DNA of 64,000 nt from Allorhodopirellula solitaria (GTDB lineage: Bacteria; Planctomycetota; Planctomycetia; Pirellulales; Pirellulaceae): the NCBI RefSeq assembly GCF_007859855.1, contig NZ_SJPK01000006.1:302420-366419 (forward strand), written 5' to 3'. The position numbers and the translations under genes are program-made. The notes beneath the pieces were generated by a model that saw nothing but the letters and a program-made list of their open reading frames with translations, searched no databases and was not told the DNA's origin. Shown here piece by piece: positions 40,001-47,283 of this stretch (its first letter is position 1; each line of letters starts with the position of its first letter).

Positions 40001-40293
40001 ATCCGGTGGACTTCGCCACCGCCTTCGAGCATCCCGTCGAGCGTAGCTCGGGTGGCGAGTAAACGAATAATCAGGCCGTCATCGTTCTGTTCCAGGGCCT
40101 TCGGGAGCTGTTTTTCAATTTCTTCTATCGCGGTTTTGGGAAGCCCGCTTTCAATGGCATCCTGGATCGGTTTCCATCCCGATGGATCGAGCGGCGTGGC
40201 GGCGTTGCTGGTCATGAGAGGGGCGGGGGCGAGCAGAGCGAGAATGAGAACGAGCGAGATGAAGGTGCCGATCAGACCACAGCGAGCATTCAT
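34051..40293 (-). CDS. Bacterial alpha-2-macroglobulin family protein
   Basis: A 2080-residue exported protein. It has a signal sequence (GTFISLVLILALLAPAPLMTSNA), then macroglobulin-type beta domains including the MG2 region (SHFFTDRSIYRPGQVLRYKVICTRSN). The A2M family block DDDGVVRMNFTMPEALTRWQFIGFAHT sits in the middle, and a thioester domain has CSEQ (Cys 1518 to Gln 1521) in PYECSEQTFNRLY. The region around 1240-1300, rich in Ala, Met and Gly, is the likely bait or exposed segment. These proteins trap proteases by an internal thioester. It is larger than the usual bacterial form of about 1500-1900 residues. No pbpC (PBP1c) partner gene lies beside it. The ATG at 40293 was chosen for its signal peptide. 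Confidence 0.9.
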   Translation of the reverse strand: MNARCGLIGTFISLVLILALLAPAPLMTSNAATPLDPSGWKPIQDAIESGLPKTAIEEIEKQLPKALEQNDDGLIIRLLATRATLDGMLEGGGEVHRIVRLQADMETAPASTKPVINAILANWFWSYYQQNQWRFQNRTEIDPQVTGAAEPVKIKSVDDITTWSRQRIIGQSAALFEAALNSDDGSEKTLRQTPIGDYDDLLVKGSAPDEYRPTLYDFVVADAIDFYNDAHQTYAGPAARFELMADSPIFADVDAFLRWQVPNTDAASPLRRATTLYQDWLEFHRGDDDSTALIDADLHRLDFARDHAIGDPDGDRLEEALKSFIVRYKKSPLSTRAQFHLATHARQNNELVRAHSIAQSAIDAHPESLGARQCAVLIEQIEAPSIEIATEQIWNPDLDEAAQAKINVKYRNTTTVYFRLVKLDYQALREAGQQPRYTNRDQRIELMASDPVASWSADLPPTEDYRDSTEHLPAHLDVPRGAYYLIASTSEDFPLEGEYTALTDVWISGLSIVVESRYDDQVIVGYLVNGRSGEPLGGAKIDVWGQSRSNRGRQEASRQTTLQTNEQGRFAFDSTGLRGVNFLATHGDDQLWSRTLNSYGNRNRGSEDHDVTRSHFFTDRSIYRPGQVLRYKVICTRSNATQNEYQVSADQQITVELLDANNKVVHTANHRCNELGSCHGSFNLPASGLTGGMMLRTTGAFQGATSIRVEEYKRPKFEVKIEAPTDPVRLGEPVTVSGEATAYTSAAIDGAKVSYRVIRKTEFPVWWRYRCWWLPPSPQPEQTIAEGTTTTDETGKFSVTFDALPDQSVDRESEPKFRYEITADVTDTTGETRDAVTSVLIGYTTMEATLSTSQANWLSDEQPIEINVATKTLQGDAVSAKVKVDVYSLKKPESIGRKRIGNSGVWDRLGVQPGQLDENEDKVRAEEPNSWPQDKIVKTVELTTDAAGSANFEVELGAGNFRAVLSAVDSAGNDVQAILPLQVIDPDAERCELAIASLFATEKNSYQPGETFRAVWGSGYAAARAFVEVTHRGKSLQQFWTSEDRTQVEITQDIDESMRGGFQVRVWMVRENRLYLHQTHVNVPWSDKELSIRWEHFVSKLKPGQQETWTAVIEGPGGDASDQGEAAMQQAAEMVATLYDASLDAFTPHVFHSGFGLFYQDRDHVSIDDQNQWDHLQQISSHSYRRSHVAQLTYRQYPVELQSHAHRPGRMQALGRSRGVMPMMMAESAVMADGAEPAAAPKLAMKAGAAADVAEEGMLDSFAASADDTGAADKKNVDLSDVAPRKNLNETAFFFPDLLADDDGVVRMNFTMPEALTRWQFIGFAHTADLAGGLLRDTAVTSKDLMVQPNPPRVLREGDEIEITVKVTNQSPTVQSGTVALQFSSARTGDSVDNQLSNAAVRQSFEIPAGRSQSFSWPIRVPDGIGFLTYKAVGSTGRLSDGEEGYLPVLSRKILVHESIALPVDGKETKTFTLDKLADLNPDSSSIRSESLTVQMTSNPAWYAVMALPYLMDYPYECSEQTFNRLYANLLARHIATSDPKIERVFDVWRNQPMPSKDAPGGRDTLASPLQQNEELASIALTETPWVLEAESESEARRNVGILFDQNRVNDQVQRLTRRLIDVQADDGSWPWFPGGRSNSFITLYIATGYGRLRHLGADVDASPAIKALAHLDAFSKKLYDDIDPDDRNQNHLSSTIALYLYGRSFFLGDADVAVDAKPALEYWLDQAAEHWLELPRMSEAHVAIALKRFGRADDAGAIVRSLKERSLTDDTGMHWNDEVRGWFWYQADIETQAMMIEVFDEVAADQSSVESCKAWLLRQKETRSWETTKATADAVYALLLRGVDILADQTLVDVKVGEQAVEQESVEAGTGFYEQRFTAAEIKPEMGSITVTKTTPGIAWGGVHWSFFQNVDEVTPHEGTPLEIQKQLFVVRSTPSGEVLRPIVGGLVAGAGADSTPNQNVDADGTPIEVGDEIVSRLIVRASRAMEFIHLKDSRGSGTEPTNVLSGYRWQDALGYYQSTRDAAEHFFIDDLPKGTYVLESRSRVQLKGQYQSGLATIESMYAPQYNSHSESYLMKVGE

Positions 40294-40586
40294 GGGAGAT
40301 TCTTCACGGAGGAGACAAGGTAGTGGAGGAGGTGCACACGGACACGTGCTTTCAGGATAACGCTTCAGCACCAGATTCATTAGGCAGATTCGAGAAAAAA
40401 AGTCGAAGCACGGCTTCGCGTAAAACCGCTTCCACCTGCGCAAGCGGCCTACGAATAGTTCGTTTTGACGCACTTTCTCTTGCTATGGATGCTTCCATTC
40501 GATGCGTGTGGAACGAGTTGTGATTATCCTGGGCGGTTCTCTCGTTTTAAACCTCGGTTTTCTCCTCTTTCCTTTTGCTGACTGCG
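40294..40586. promoter_or_regulatory. Divergent intergenic region between macroglobulin and aldolase genes
   Basis: A 293-base gap separates two divergent start codons, so it should contain both promoters. I cannot identify convincing -35 and -10 boxes by eye, and no gene is visible. Confidence 0.35.
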
Positions 40587-41633
40587 ATGTCTTCCCTCAC
40601 TGAGCACCCCAACCGCATCACGGGCATTCTCACACCAAACATCACGCCGGTAGACGCGGAGGGACGCGTGGACGAGGAACGCTTGCGTGAATACGTTGAT
40701 TGGCTGATTCAGCGCGGGGTCGACGGGCTCTACCCCAATGGCAGCACCGGTGAGTTCGTTAGATTCACGCCGCAGGAACGGCGCCGCATCGTGCAAGTCG
40801 TCGTGGATCAGACGGCAGGACGCGTGCCCGTTCTTGCGGGAGCGGCGGAAGCCAACGTGGAGGAAACCATCGCTGCCTGCCATGCCTATGGCGCCATGGG
40901 GGTCCGAGCGGTAGCCGTCGTGGCCCCGTTCTACTACCAGCTCAGTAGCGACGCGGTGCATGCCTACTTCACGCAAATCGCCCGCAGCGTGGACGTCGAT
41001 GTGACGCTGTACAACATTCCTATGTTCGCGTCACCTATCGACGTGGAGACCGTAACTCGCTTGGCCCTCGAGCAGCCACGTATCATCGGCATCAAAGACA
41101 GTTCGGGGGACCTACCGAACATGCTGCGAATGATGGCCGCGATTCGGCCTCAGAGAGCAGACTTCTCGTTTTTAACGGGCTGGGACGCCTCGCTGGCGCC
41201 GATGCTGATCGCTGGTATCGATGGCGGCACCAATGCCACCAGCGGCGTGGTGCCCGAATTGACTCGAGCGATCCATCGCAGTGTTCGGGAGGGCAGCATC
41301 GATCGAGCGATGCGTCAGCAGTATGATCTGCTCGCGCTCTTTGATGCGATGATTGGCCTGGGTGAATTCCCCGACGGATTTCGAGCCGGCGCTCGCGCCC
41401 GCGGCTGGAACCTGGGTGACGGACGGGTGCCTTATAGCAACGCCCGTCGCGATGAACTGGCCGCAGCCCAGCCTCGCATCGCGTCGATGGTCCACTCCGT
41501 CCTCGAAGGGCTGGACCAACCCTCCGGCGAAGGCACATCCGAAAGGGCAGCCATTGCGAAACACCGCGATGGACTGGCTACCGTGGAATCAGTAGTGAAA
41601 CAGGTAATGCAGCGGCTGAAGACGGCCCGGTAA
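40587..41633 (+). CDS. Dihydrodipicolinate synthase (DapA) family aldolase
   Basis: A 348-residue TIM-barrel aldolase. The phosphate-like loop [19 protein letters not shown], catalytic Tyr 142 in LYNIP and Schiff-base Lys 170 in [10 protein letters not shown] are all in place. The protein is about 55 residues longer than DapA of Escherichia coli, with a distinct C-terminal helical extension. The GSTGEF sequence fits the broader family (keto-sugar-acid aldolases, N-acetylneuraminate lyases) as well as lysine synthesis, so the substrate is open. The ATG at 40587 is used; the upstream TTG at 40575 is weaker. Confidence 0.85.
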   Translation: MSSLTEHPNRITGILTPNITPVDAEGRVDEERLREYVDWLIQRGVDGLYPNGSTGEFVRFTPQERRRIVQVVVDQTAGRVPVLAGAAEANVEETIAACHAYGAMGVRAVAVVAPFYYQLSSDAVHAYFTQIARSVDVDVTLYNIPMFASPIDVETVTRLALEQPRIIGIKDSSGDLPNMLRMMAAIRPQRADFSFLTGWDASLAPMLIAGIDGGTNATSGVVPELTRAIHRSVREGSIDRAMRQQYDLLALFDAMIGLGEFPDGFRAGARARGWNLGDGRVPYSNARRDELAAAQPRIASMVHSVLEGLDQPSGEGTSERAAIAKHRDGLATVESVVKQVMQRLKTAR

Positions 41634-41656
41634 GCAACGCACGATCAATTTCTGTC

Positions 41657-41745
41657 GTAGTGGACGAGGCGACGAGTCCAAAGCCGCAGGACTCGTCGCC
41701 TCGTCCACTACTAAAACCGGCACTTATTCATCGTGTGATGCTAAG
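41657..41745. repeat. Hairpin repeat family R1, copy 3, perfect 23-bp stem
   Basis: A 23-base left arm (41657-41679, beginning GTAGTGGACGAGGCGACG) and its exact reverse complement (41689-41711) surround a 9-base loop AAAGCCGCA. The conserved tail CACTTATTCATCGTGTGATGCTAA follows. This is the fullest copy in the window. It lies 23 bases after the stop of the DapA-family gene, so it could also act as its terminator. Confidence 0.85.
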
Positions 41746-41786
41746 CCAGTTCGTAGTGGAACCTGCTGAGCCTGGCCATTACCCAC

Positions 41787-42020
41787 AAAACCGGATCCCC
41801 TGTCAGCTCGTCTGACAGGAATCTCCGTTTTGTGATTAGATCAAGATGGAGCATACACCCCGCTACCACGCGGGCTTGCCCCGTGTGACAGCAAAGTTGA
41901 TCGACTTGGTTTCCTGTCTGGCAAGCTGACAGGGGAATTTGTGTCGATACCGCGGTTTTCTAATTGGAAAACGTCGCTTCGGCGTGTGGCAAGCACACGC
42001 GGGGGCAATTTGTAGGCCAG
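41787..42020. repeat. MITE-like repeat R2, copy 2
   Basis: A block of about 235 bases aligns to 16029-16262 in the same orientation. The inverted pair (41797-41819 and 41913-41935) is imperfect here, with about three mismatches. It begins about 40 bases after the R1 hairpin, and the same two families are also neighbours near 16 kb, which suggests a shared insertion preference or a composite element. Confidence 0.8.
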
Positions 42021-42073
42021 TGACAGTGATGAAAGATCCACTGCGACAGCTGAGCCATGACAGCCGCGGGCTA

Positions 42074-42532
42074 CTAGCCCGATTTGCGAGCCGATCCACC
42101 GCTGGCTGCTTGAGCGTCTGGGGTGTCACGCAGGAGCTTGGTGTACTCGTCGACGCCTTCCTGCTCTTGCACCAAGATATCTTCGAGGAAGACGACAAGG
42201 CTGCGATCCGACTCGGCGAGTTCCAATGCTTTGGTGTACATCTCTACGGCTTTGGCTTCGAAGGCGAGGCTGAACTCGAGCACTTCGCGGAGATCCTTGC
42301 TCTGTTTGATCTCGTTGCGAGTTGCGACGGGGACGCCACCCAAGGCGACGATCTTGTTCCCAATCAAATTGGCATGCCCGAAGGATTCCTTCGCATCGCC
42401 CTCGAACTTCGGCGCGTAGACTTCACGCCACACACCTTCGAGAATGAACGAAGCTTGGGAATACTGAGCGACACCGGTCCACTCATGCTTGAGAATCTCG
42501 TTGAGGCAGTCGATCAGGGCTTCACTGGCCAT
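42074..42532 (-). CDS. Ferritin-like/bacterioferritin-like protein
   Basis: A 152-residue four-helix protein. Helix 1 has HEWTGVAQY (Glu ligand), helix 2 KESFGHANLIG (Glu and His in the usual E-x-x-H spacing), helix 3 LAFEAKAVEMYTKAL and helix 4 LEDILVQEQEGVDEY. These give a carboxylate-bridged di-iron site like that of bacterioferritin or the DUF892/Dps-like group. No heme-ligand Met is evident at the canonical site, so bacterioferritin proper is not proven. The role is iron storage or peroxide defence. It lies 119 bases downstream of a sulfatase gene on the same strand. Confidence 0.8.
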   Translation of the reverse strand: MASEALIDCLNEILKHEWTGVAQYSQASFILEGVWREVYAPKFEGDAKESFGHANLIGNKIVALGGVPVATRNEIKQSKDLREVLEFSLAFEAKAVEMYTKALELAESDRSLVVFLEDILVQEQEGVDEYTKLLRDTPDAQAASGGSARKSG

Positions 42533-42651
42533 GGAAATGATCCTTTTCTATCGGGGGGATGAGCATCGTATCACAGACGCCATCCTCCCATAAATTGCCC
42601 TGAGCGGGAAGGGCGTGATGAAATCACGCGTTGCCCAGATCCCATGGTGGG

Positions 42652-43950
42652 CTACTCTCCCGCGTCCCAGCGAGTCTTCAGCAGCCCCTTCAATTGGTCG
42701 ACAACCTGAGGCTGCTCCGCCGCCAAGTTCTGTTTCTCAAGTGGATCCGATTTCAGATCGAACAGCTCCACGCTCTCCGGAGCTGACGTGTATCCTTTGT
42801 CGGGACGGCGTGAACCGGGCACAACTAACTTGTTCCACCCGTCGATGACGACCCGTGTGACGAGACTTTTTTCCGGCTTGTCGAGATCGGCGATATCGTG
42901 GGTATAGCCTTCGACAAAGACCGTGTCTCGCTTTTGCATCTCTTGGTGATCAACCAGATTGAGTCCCGGTAAGTCGTCAGGAACCTCAATTCCGCAAGCC
43001 GAAAAGATGGTGGGCATGACATCGAGAATGGATGCGAGTGTCGTCTCATCGCGTTGAGGTTGCACCTTGCCGGGCCAGCGAACGAAGATCGGCGTGCGGA
43101 TCCCCAGTTCAAAAGGCGACAACTTCGCTCGCCCTTGCCGCTCTGCATCCCAGCCATTGTCAGCGAGATAGATCACCACGGTGTTGTCAGCCAAGTCGTT
43201 CTGGTCCAGGTAGTCGTCCAGTTCGCCACAGGTTTGATCAAACCATTCCACCATGGCGTAGTACTTGGCAGCGCCGGGACTGAGGCCCTGATCCTGATAG
43301 CGAGCGAGCAGTTCTTCGGGAGGGTTGTGGGGCAGGTGGGGCAGCAGGGGCGCATACCAAACGAAGAACGGTTTCTCTTGGTCGACGGCACTGTCGATAA
43401 ACTTGTAGATGGGATCCATCGACTTTCTGCCGATGGCCAACCCCTCACCACCGTGGCGTCCCTCGCGATTGGTCATGCCCTGGGTGAACCCAACTTCTTC
43501 CGCCGTGACGTTCCATAGCTTGCCCGTCTGAAAGCTGACATAGCCCGCATCGTCGAGCGACTGAGGCAAGATCGGTGAGTTCGCGAGCAAACGCTGTGAG
43601 AGTGGGTCGCGGTCAAGCTTGCCCTTAGCATTTTCGGCTTCAATACTCGCCTGGCTCAAATCATTGCCGGTGATCCCGTGACTGTGCGGCAGTCGCCCTG
43701 TCAGCAGGCTGGCCAGAGACGGCGAGCATACGGGCATCACATAGCCACGCGTATACAGCAGGCTCTCTGCAGCCATGCGATCGAGATTTGGGGTCCGTGC
43801 GACTTCGCTACCCATGAAGCCATAGTCAGGAAAGCCATGATCATCCGATAGGATTAAAATCACATTGGGGGGCGTTGCTTCATCGGCCCATCCAGGAGCA
43901 GCCAGACTGATCGATGCGAAGATCACGGCAAAGCAGGTCATCAATTTCAT
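42652..43950 (-). CDS. Secreted sulfatase-family protein with CSPSL motif
   Basis: A 432-residue member of the alkaline phosphatase/sulfatase superfamily with a signal peptide (LMTCFAVIFASISLAAPGWA), the metal-binding NVILILSDDHGFPDYGFMG and the formylglycine region VCSPSLASLLTGR. The motif is CxPxL: position 79 is Leu (codon CTG) where Arg is expected. The rest (HGITGND, WYAPLLPHLPHNPPEEL, YLADNGWDAERQGRAKLSPFELGIRTP) is normal. Lack of the Arg may affect recognition by the formylglycine-generating enzyme or catalysis, so activity is uncertain. The start at 43950 provides a signal peptide; an in-frame ATG at 44082 that overlaps the upstream stop is a rejected alternative. Confidence 0.88.
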   Translation of the reverse strand: MKLMTCFAVIFASISLAAPGWADEATPPNVILILSDDHGFPDYGFMGSEVARTPNLDRMAAESLLYTRGYVMPVCSPSLASLLTGRLPHSHGITGNDLSQASIEAENAKGKLDRDPLSQRLLANSPILPQSLDDAGYVSFQTGKLWNVTAEEVGFTQGMTNREGRHGGEGLAIGRKSMDPIYKFIDSAVDQEKPFFVWYAPLLPHLPHNPPEELLARYQDQGLSPGAAKYYAMVEWFDQTCGELDDYLDQNDLADNTVVIYLADNGWDAERQGRAKLSPFELGIRTPIFVRWPGKVQPQRDETTLASILDVMPTIFSACGIEVPDDLPGLNLVDHQEMQKRDTVFVEGYTHDIADLDKPEKSLVTRVVIDGWNKLVVPGSRRPDKGYTSAPESVELFDLKSDPLEKQNLAAEQPQVVDQLKGLLKTRWDAGE

Positions 43951-44078
43951 AGGTGTCGGTCTCGGGGTTGCTGGGGAATCGTCGCTTGTTGAGGTCGTCG
44001 TCCAGAGGCACTCGGTCGAACGAAAATCTCGCTCGACCTGTCTGCTTGAGGTGGGCAACAACGAGTTCATGGCAGAAC

Positions 44079-46166
44079 TCATTGTTGGTATAGGAGCTTA
44101 GCATCCAAGGTTGAGCTATCCAGGCCCGGGCCGCTCAGGCCCACCTGGGGAACCGCACCGGAGCCCTGCCAATAGAGACGCAGCGGGTGCTTTCCAGCGG
44201 CCAAGCTAATCTCACCGTCGAGCTGTTCCTGAGACGCTGCGAAGCCCGCATCGAGTACCGTCGCGTCGTGAAGTCGCAATACGGCCGTCACGCCTGCGGG
44301 CAGTGAGAACGTGTATTTGCCATCGGTCGGCACTTCGATCAACGCGGTGATCAGTTGCGATTCGTTGGGTTGGATCTGCGGGCAGTCCTCGATGGACTTC
44401 GCTTCCCCGCTATCTTTGGCGGACAGGTCATCCAGCCGTGCTAGCCAGGGTGAATTCGCTTCGTAAACTTGCCAGGCCACGCCGGATTTCGAGCCGGAGT
44501 CCGAAACGGCGGGCACGGGCTCGTCATCGTAGGGGCGTTTTGCGGATTCATTGGGCCGTCGCATCCGGAGCACCTGGTCGTGCATCTGCTGCTGGATATC
44601 GGGATGCTGAGCTGCCAAATCTTTGGTCTGCTTCGGGTCCTCGACAACATTGTAGATCTTGAATGGATCGGCATGGGATTGGACGTGATAGCGTACACCG
44701 ACCAAATCGCCGAGGCGGATCGCCTGCATTTGTTTGCGGGCCCCGCCGCGCCGTGACTCTTCAAAATCGGAGTAGCCCGGTGTTCGCTGGCCATTGAAGT
44801 ACTCGACATAGATTTGCGACGTAGCCTGCGTCCCCTGTCCGGTGAGCATGGGAGCGAGTGATGTGCCATCGCAGCGAGCAGGGGCGGGGACGCCCGCGAG
44901 TTCGCAAAAGGTCGGCATCCAATCATGGAACTGACTGGGCACTTCGCTGATTCGATTCCCCTCAGCGGTACCGGGCCAGCGTGCTACCGCACCGACTCGA
45001 ATCCCACCTTCCCAAGCGTCTCGTTTGATACCGTCGAAGGGGCCGAAGGAATGGAAAAACGTGGGTTCGTATCGTTCGGGCAGATAGGACTCGCGACTCG
45101 GTCCGTTATCCGTCGTGAACACAACGAGTGTCTCGTCATCGATGGAGAGGTCCTCGAGCAGTTTCAAGAGGTCGCCCAGGCAGTCGTCGATCCGACGCAC
45201 GTCGGCAGCGTATCGTTTGTAGACATCCGGCCAGGGTTGCTCGGGCGTTTTCGCGTCGTCATCGTGGTCCCATGTTTGCTCAGCGTAGTCAGGATGCAGA
45301 TAAGTGTCAGGCACCCCATCGGCTGTATTGATCATCCGCCCGGGTTCGCCTGTCCACTGGAGGCCACCATCGATGCCACCACCCTCCGGGTAGGGTGCCG
45401 CGGGTAGCTGCAATTTCGCATGAGGGGTATCGAATGCGAGGTAAACGAAAAACGGTGTCTCGGGCTGTTCACTGCGTTGGTCGATAATCCATTTCTTGGC
45501 GCGCGCAGTAAACAGATCTGCCGTATAGCAACCCGCCAAATCACTGGAGACCTCGCGGTCATTCTCCCAAACTTCCTTGCCGTCTTCGTTGGGATAGTGA
45601 GCATGGCCATCGCGGTGGCGGACGTAGCCGTAGAAGTCATCAAAACCGCGTTTCGTTGGGTAGCCTGGCCAGTCCTTTGGGGAAACCGACTGGCCGGACT
45701 TCTCGAGGGCCTCGCGTTCTTGGCGAGAAGGGCCTCCCTGCAGTCCCCATTTGCCAATCGCCGCAGTCGCATAACCCGCACCTTGCATGACGGTTCCCAA
45801 GGTGTGATTGTCCTCGAGCGCCTTGTCGAACTGGTTGTCACGGACATTACTGTGGCCCTGGTGCACGCCGAGCAGCAGCGATGCTCGCGACGGTGCACAC
45901 ACCGGCGCTGGACAATAATGCTGGCGCAACTGCACACCTTCGGATGCCATCGCGTCGATCTGCGGGGTCAGATGCCAAGGCTCGGCACGGTCTCCCTTCC
46001 TGCGACGGAGGTCCTGGAAAAACACTCCATAGTCACCGTAGCCCAAGTCATCACACAGCACGAATATGACGTTGGGTTGGGTGTTGGCCTCATCGGCACC
46101 CTTGGAAAAAACAGGCGTGAACAGCAAACAGATTAACGAGATCGACAATAAACGTCGCAAGGGCAT
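44079..46166 (-). CDS. Secreted sulfatase with C-terminal accessory domain
   Basis: A 695-residue type I sulfatase. Signal peptide (LLSISLICLLFTPVFS), metal-binding NVIFVLCDDLGYGDYG, canonical CAPSR at Cys 90 and GKWGLQGG are followed by FTTDNGPSRESYL and KRDAWEGGIRVGAVARWPG. After the catalytic domain (to about residue 545) a further 150 residues include KYTFSLPAGVTAVLRLHDATVLD and GKHPLRLYWQGSG, which resemble a PA14- or carbohydrate-binding beta-sandwich. The substrate is probably a sulfated glycan. It is the first gene of a sulfatase pair. ATGA overlaps the end of this gene, but the next gene probably starts further downstream. Confidence 0.92.
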   Translation of the reverse strand: MPLRRLLSISLICLLFTPVFSKGADEANTQPNVIFVLCDDLGYGDYGVFFQDLRRRKGDRAEPWHLTPQIDAMASEGVQLRQHYCPAPVCAPSRASLLLGVHQGHSNVRDNQFDKALEDNHTLGTVMQGAGYATAAIGKWGLQGGPSRQEREALEKSGQSVSPKDWPGYPTKRGFDDFYGYVRHRDGHAHYPNEDGKEVWENDREVSSDLAGCYTADLFTARAKKWIIDQRSEQPETPFFVYLAFDTPHAKLQLPAAPYPEGGGIDGGLQWTGEPGRMINTADGVPDTYLHPDYAEQTWDHDDDAKTPEQPWPDVYKRYAADVRRIDDCLGDLLKLLEDLSIDDETLVVFTTDNGPSRESYLPERYEPTFFHSFGPFDGIKRDAWEGGIRVGAVARWPGTAEGNRISEVPSQFHDWMPTFCELAGVPAPARCDGTSLAPMLTGQGTQATSQIYVEYFNGQRTPGYSDFEESRRGGARKQMQAIRLGDLVGVRYHVQSHADPFKIYNVVEDPKQTKDLAAQHPDIQQQMHDQVLRMRRPNESAKRPYDDEPVPAVSDSGSKSGVAWQVYEANSPWLARLDDLSAKDSGEAKSIEDCPQIQPNESQLITALIEVPTDGKYTFSLPAGVTAVLRLHDATVLDAGFAASQEQLDGEISLAAGKHPLRLYWQGSGAVPQVGLSGPGLDSSTLDAKLLYQQ

Positions 46167-46465
46167 CTACGATTCCTCAATCAAAACAGGCGGCCGGACG
46201 GTAGGGTGGGAGGGACCAGCATTCGGCCGGTCCTCTGCCAATTGTAACGAGCCTGGATCGGGTCGGGGTGCTGCCGCCGAAGTTTTCCCCCCATTCCTTC
46301 TGACCTGCTTCACTCCGGCAAGCCTCAGGGCCTCAGGAATTCATCCGCTCAACCGCGTACCGGCGGCATGCCGCATTACTGCTCGGCACGCCATTTGCAT
46401 CCTCTGTACGTCCCTGTCCAACACGCTGCTGGACGTTGTTTTAATTTCATCATGGAGAACCAATC
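46167..46465. other. Intergenic DNA between sulfatase and DUF2383 genes
   Basis: A gap of 299 bases between divergent genes. I see no gene. It must hold the promoters of both; GGAGA at 46453-46457 is a plausible ribosome site for the downstream ATG. Confidence 0.35.
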
Positions 46466-46936
46466 ATGCCTCTGGAAACCAAAACCAATCTCAACGAAAC
46501 GACCATTGCGAAACTGCAAAAATTGATTCGCGCCAACATCGACTCGTACGACGGTTTTCGCGAAGCCGCTGATGAACTCAAGGACAAGGAGATCGCCACG
46601 CTGTTCACGGAACTGAGTGATCAGCGATCAGCTATGGCCAGCAAGCTCCAGAAATACATTGAACTTAATGACGAGGACGCGGAGGAAGACGGCAGTGTGG
46701 CGGCCGCGACACACCGGATATGGATGAACATTCGGAGCAAGCTGAGCGGCGGCGACGCCTACGCAATTTTGGCAGAAGCCGAGCGGGGCGAGGATCACAT
46801 CAAAGCCGCCTATGAGGAGGTGCTCGAAGAGACCGCTGGCAGCGCGATGAACGACGTGCTCTCAGACCAATATCGCGCCGTGAAAGCGGGGCACGACAAA
46901 GTTCGCGACCTACGTGACTCGCGGAAGAACGCCTAA
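46466..46936 (+). CDS. DUF2383 (PA2169-type) four-helix bundle protein
   Basis: A 156-residue all-alpha protein matching the PA2169/DUF2383 ferritin-like family. NETTIAKLQKLIRANIDSYDGFREAADEL opens the domain, and AILAEAERGEDHIKAAYEEVLEE with a later LSDQYRAVKAGHDKVRDLR closes it. Glu and His residues at E-x-x-H spacing (ERGEDH) suit a metal-binding helical bundle, but the function is unknown. GGAGA precedes the ATG at 46466 by eight bases. It reads away from the sulfatase pair. Confidence 0.88.
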   Translation: MPLETKTNLNETTIAKLQKLIRANIDSYDGFREAADELKDKEIATLFTELSDQRSAMASKLQKYIELNDEDAEEDGSVAAATHRIWMNIRSKLSGGDAYAILAEAERGEDHIKAAYEEVLEETAGSAMNDVLSDQYRAVKAGHDKVRDLRDSRKNA

Positions 46937-47283
46937 TCGTCCCAACGTAGGTGCGAGACGCCAACGCTTGAAAACGCCCGGCGCTGTCGGGCTCCGCCCC
47001 ACCGCTGACCTGCAATCCGCGGGCTCTCCCGCGTACTCCGCCAGTGGGCGACCGGCTGAATCGACGCCGACTCGGCAATCGAGACCGCTTCGCGGTCGAA
47101 AGTTGATGGCATTGATTGCCGCCCACCGGGTTATGCGTTTCACGCTATTTCGTTGGCAACGAGTAAATCAACAGCCCGCTTACCCGTCTCGGCTAAATCG
47201 CGTGTTCGTCCGCGACTGTCCCTCTAGGGACTTGAGCGAATGGCCGTTAGTCGATGCATCTCGATTACCACGCAACAACGCCG
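46937..47283. other. Intergenic DNA with possible decayed repeats
   Basis: A 347-base gap. No credible gene is seen. CTCTAGGGACTTGAGCGAAT and GCCGTTAGTCG near 47222-47252 recall the sequence just beyond the transposase repeat at 63676-63710 and may be a decayed copy. Confidence 0.35.

Noticed and set aside
44079..44082. ATGA overlap between the two sulfatase frames
   Set aside because: The second sulfatase has a signal peptide only when started at 43950, so the overlap is probably coincidental.
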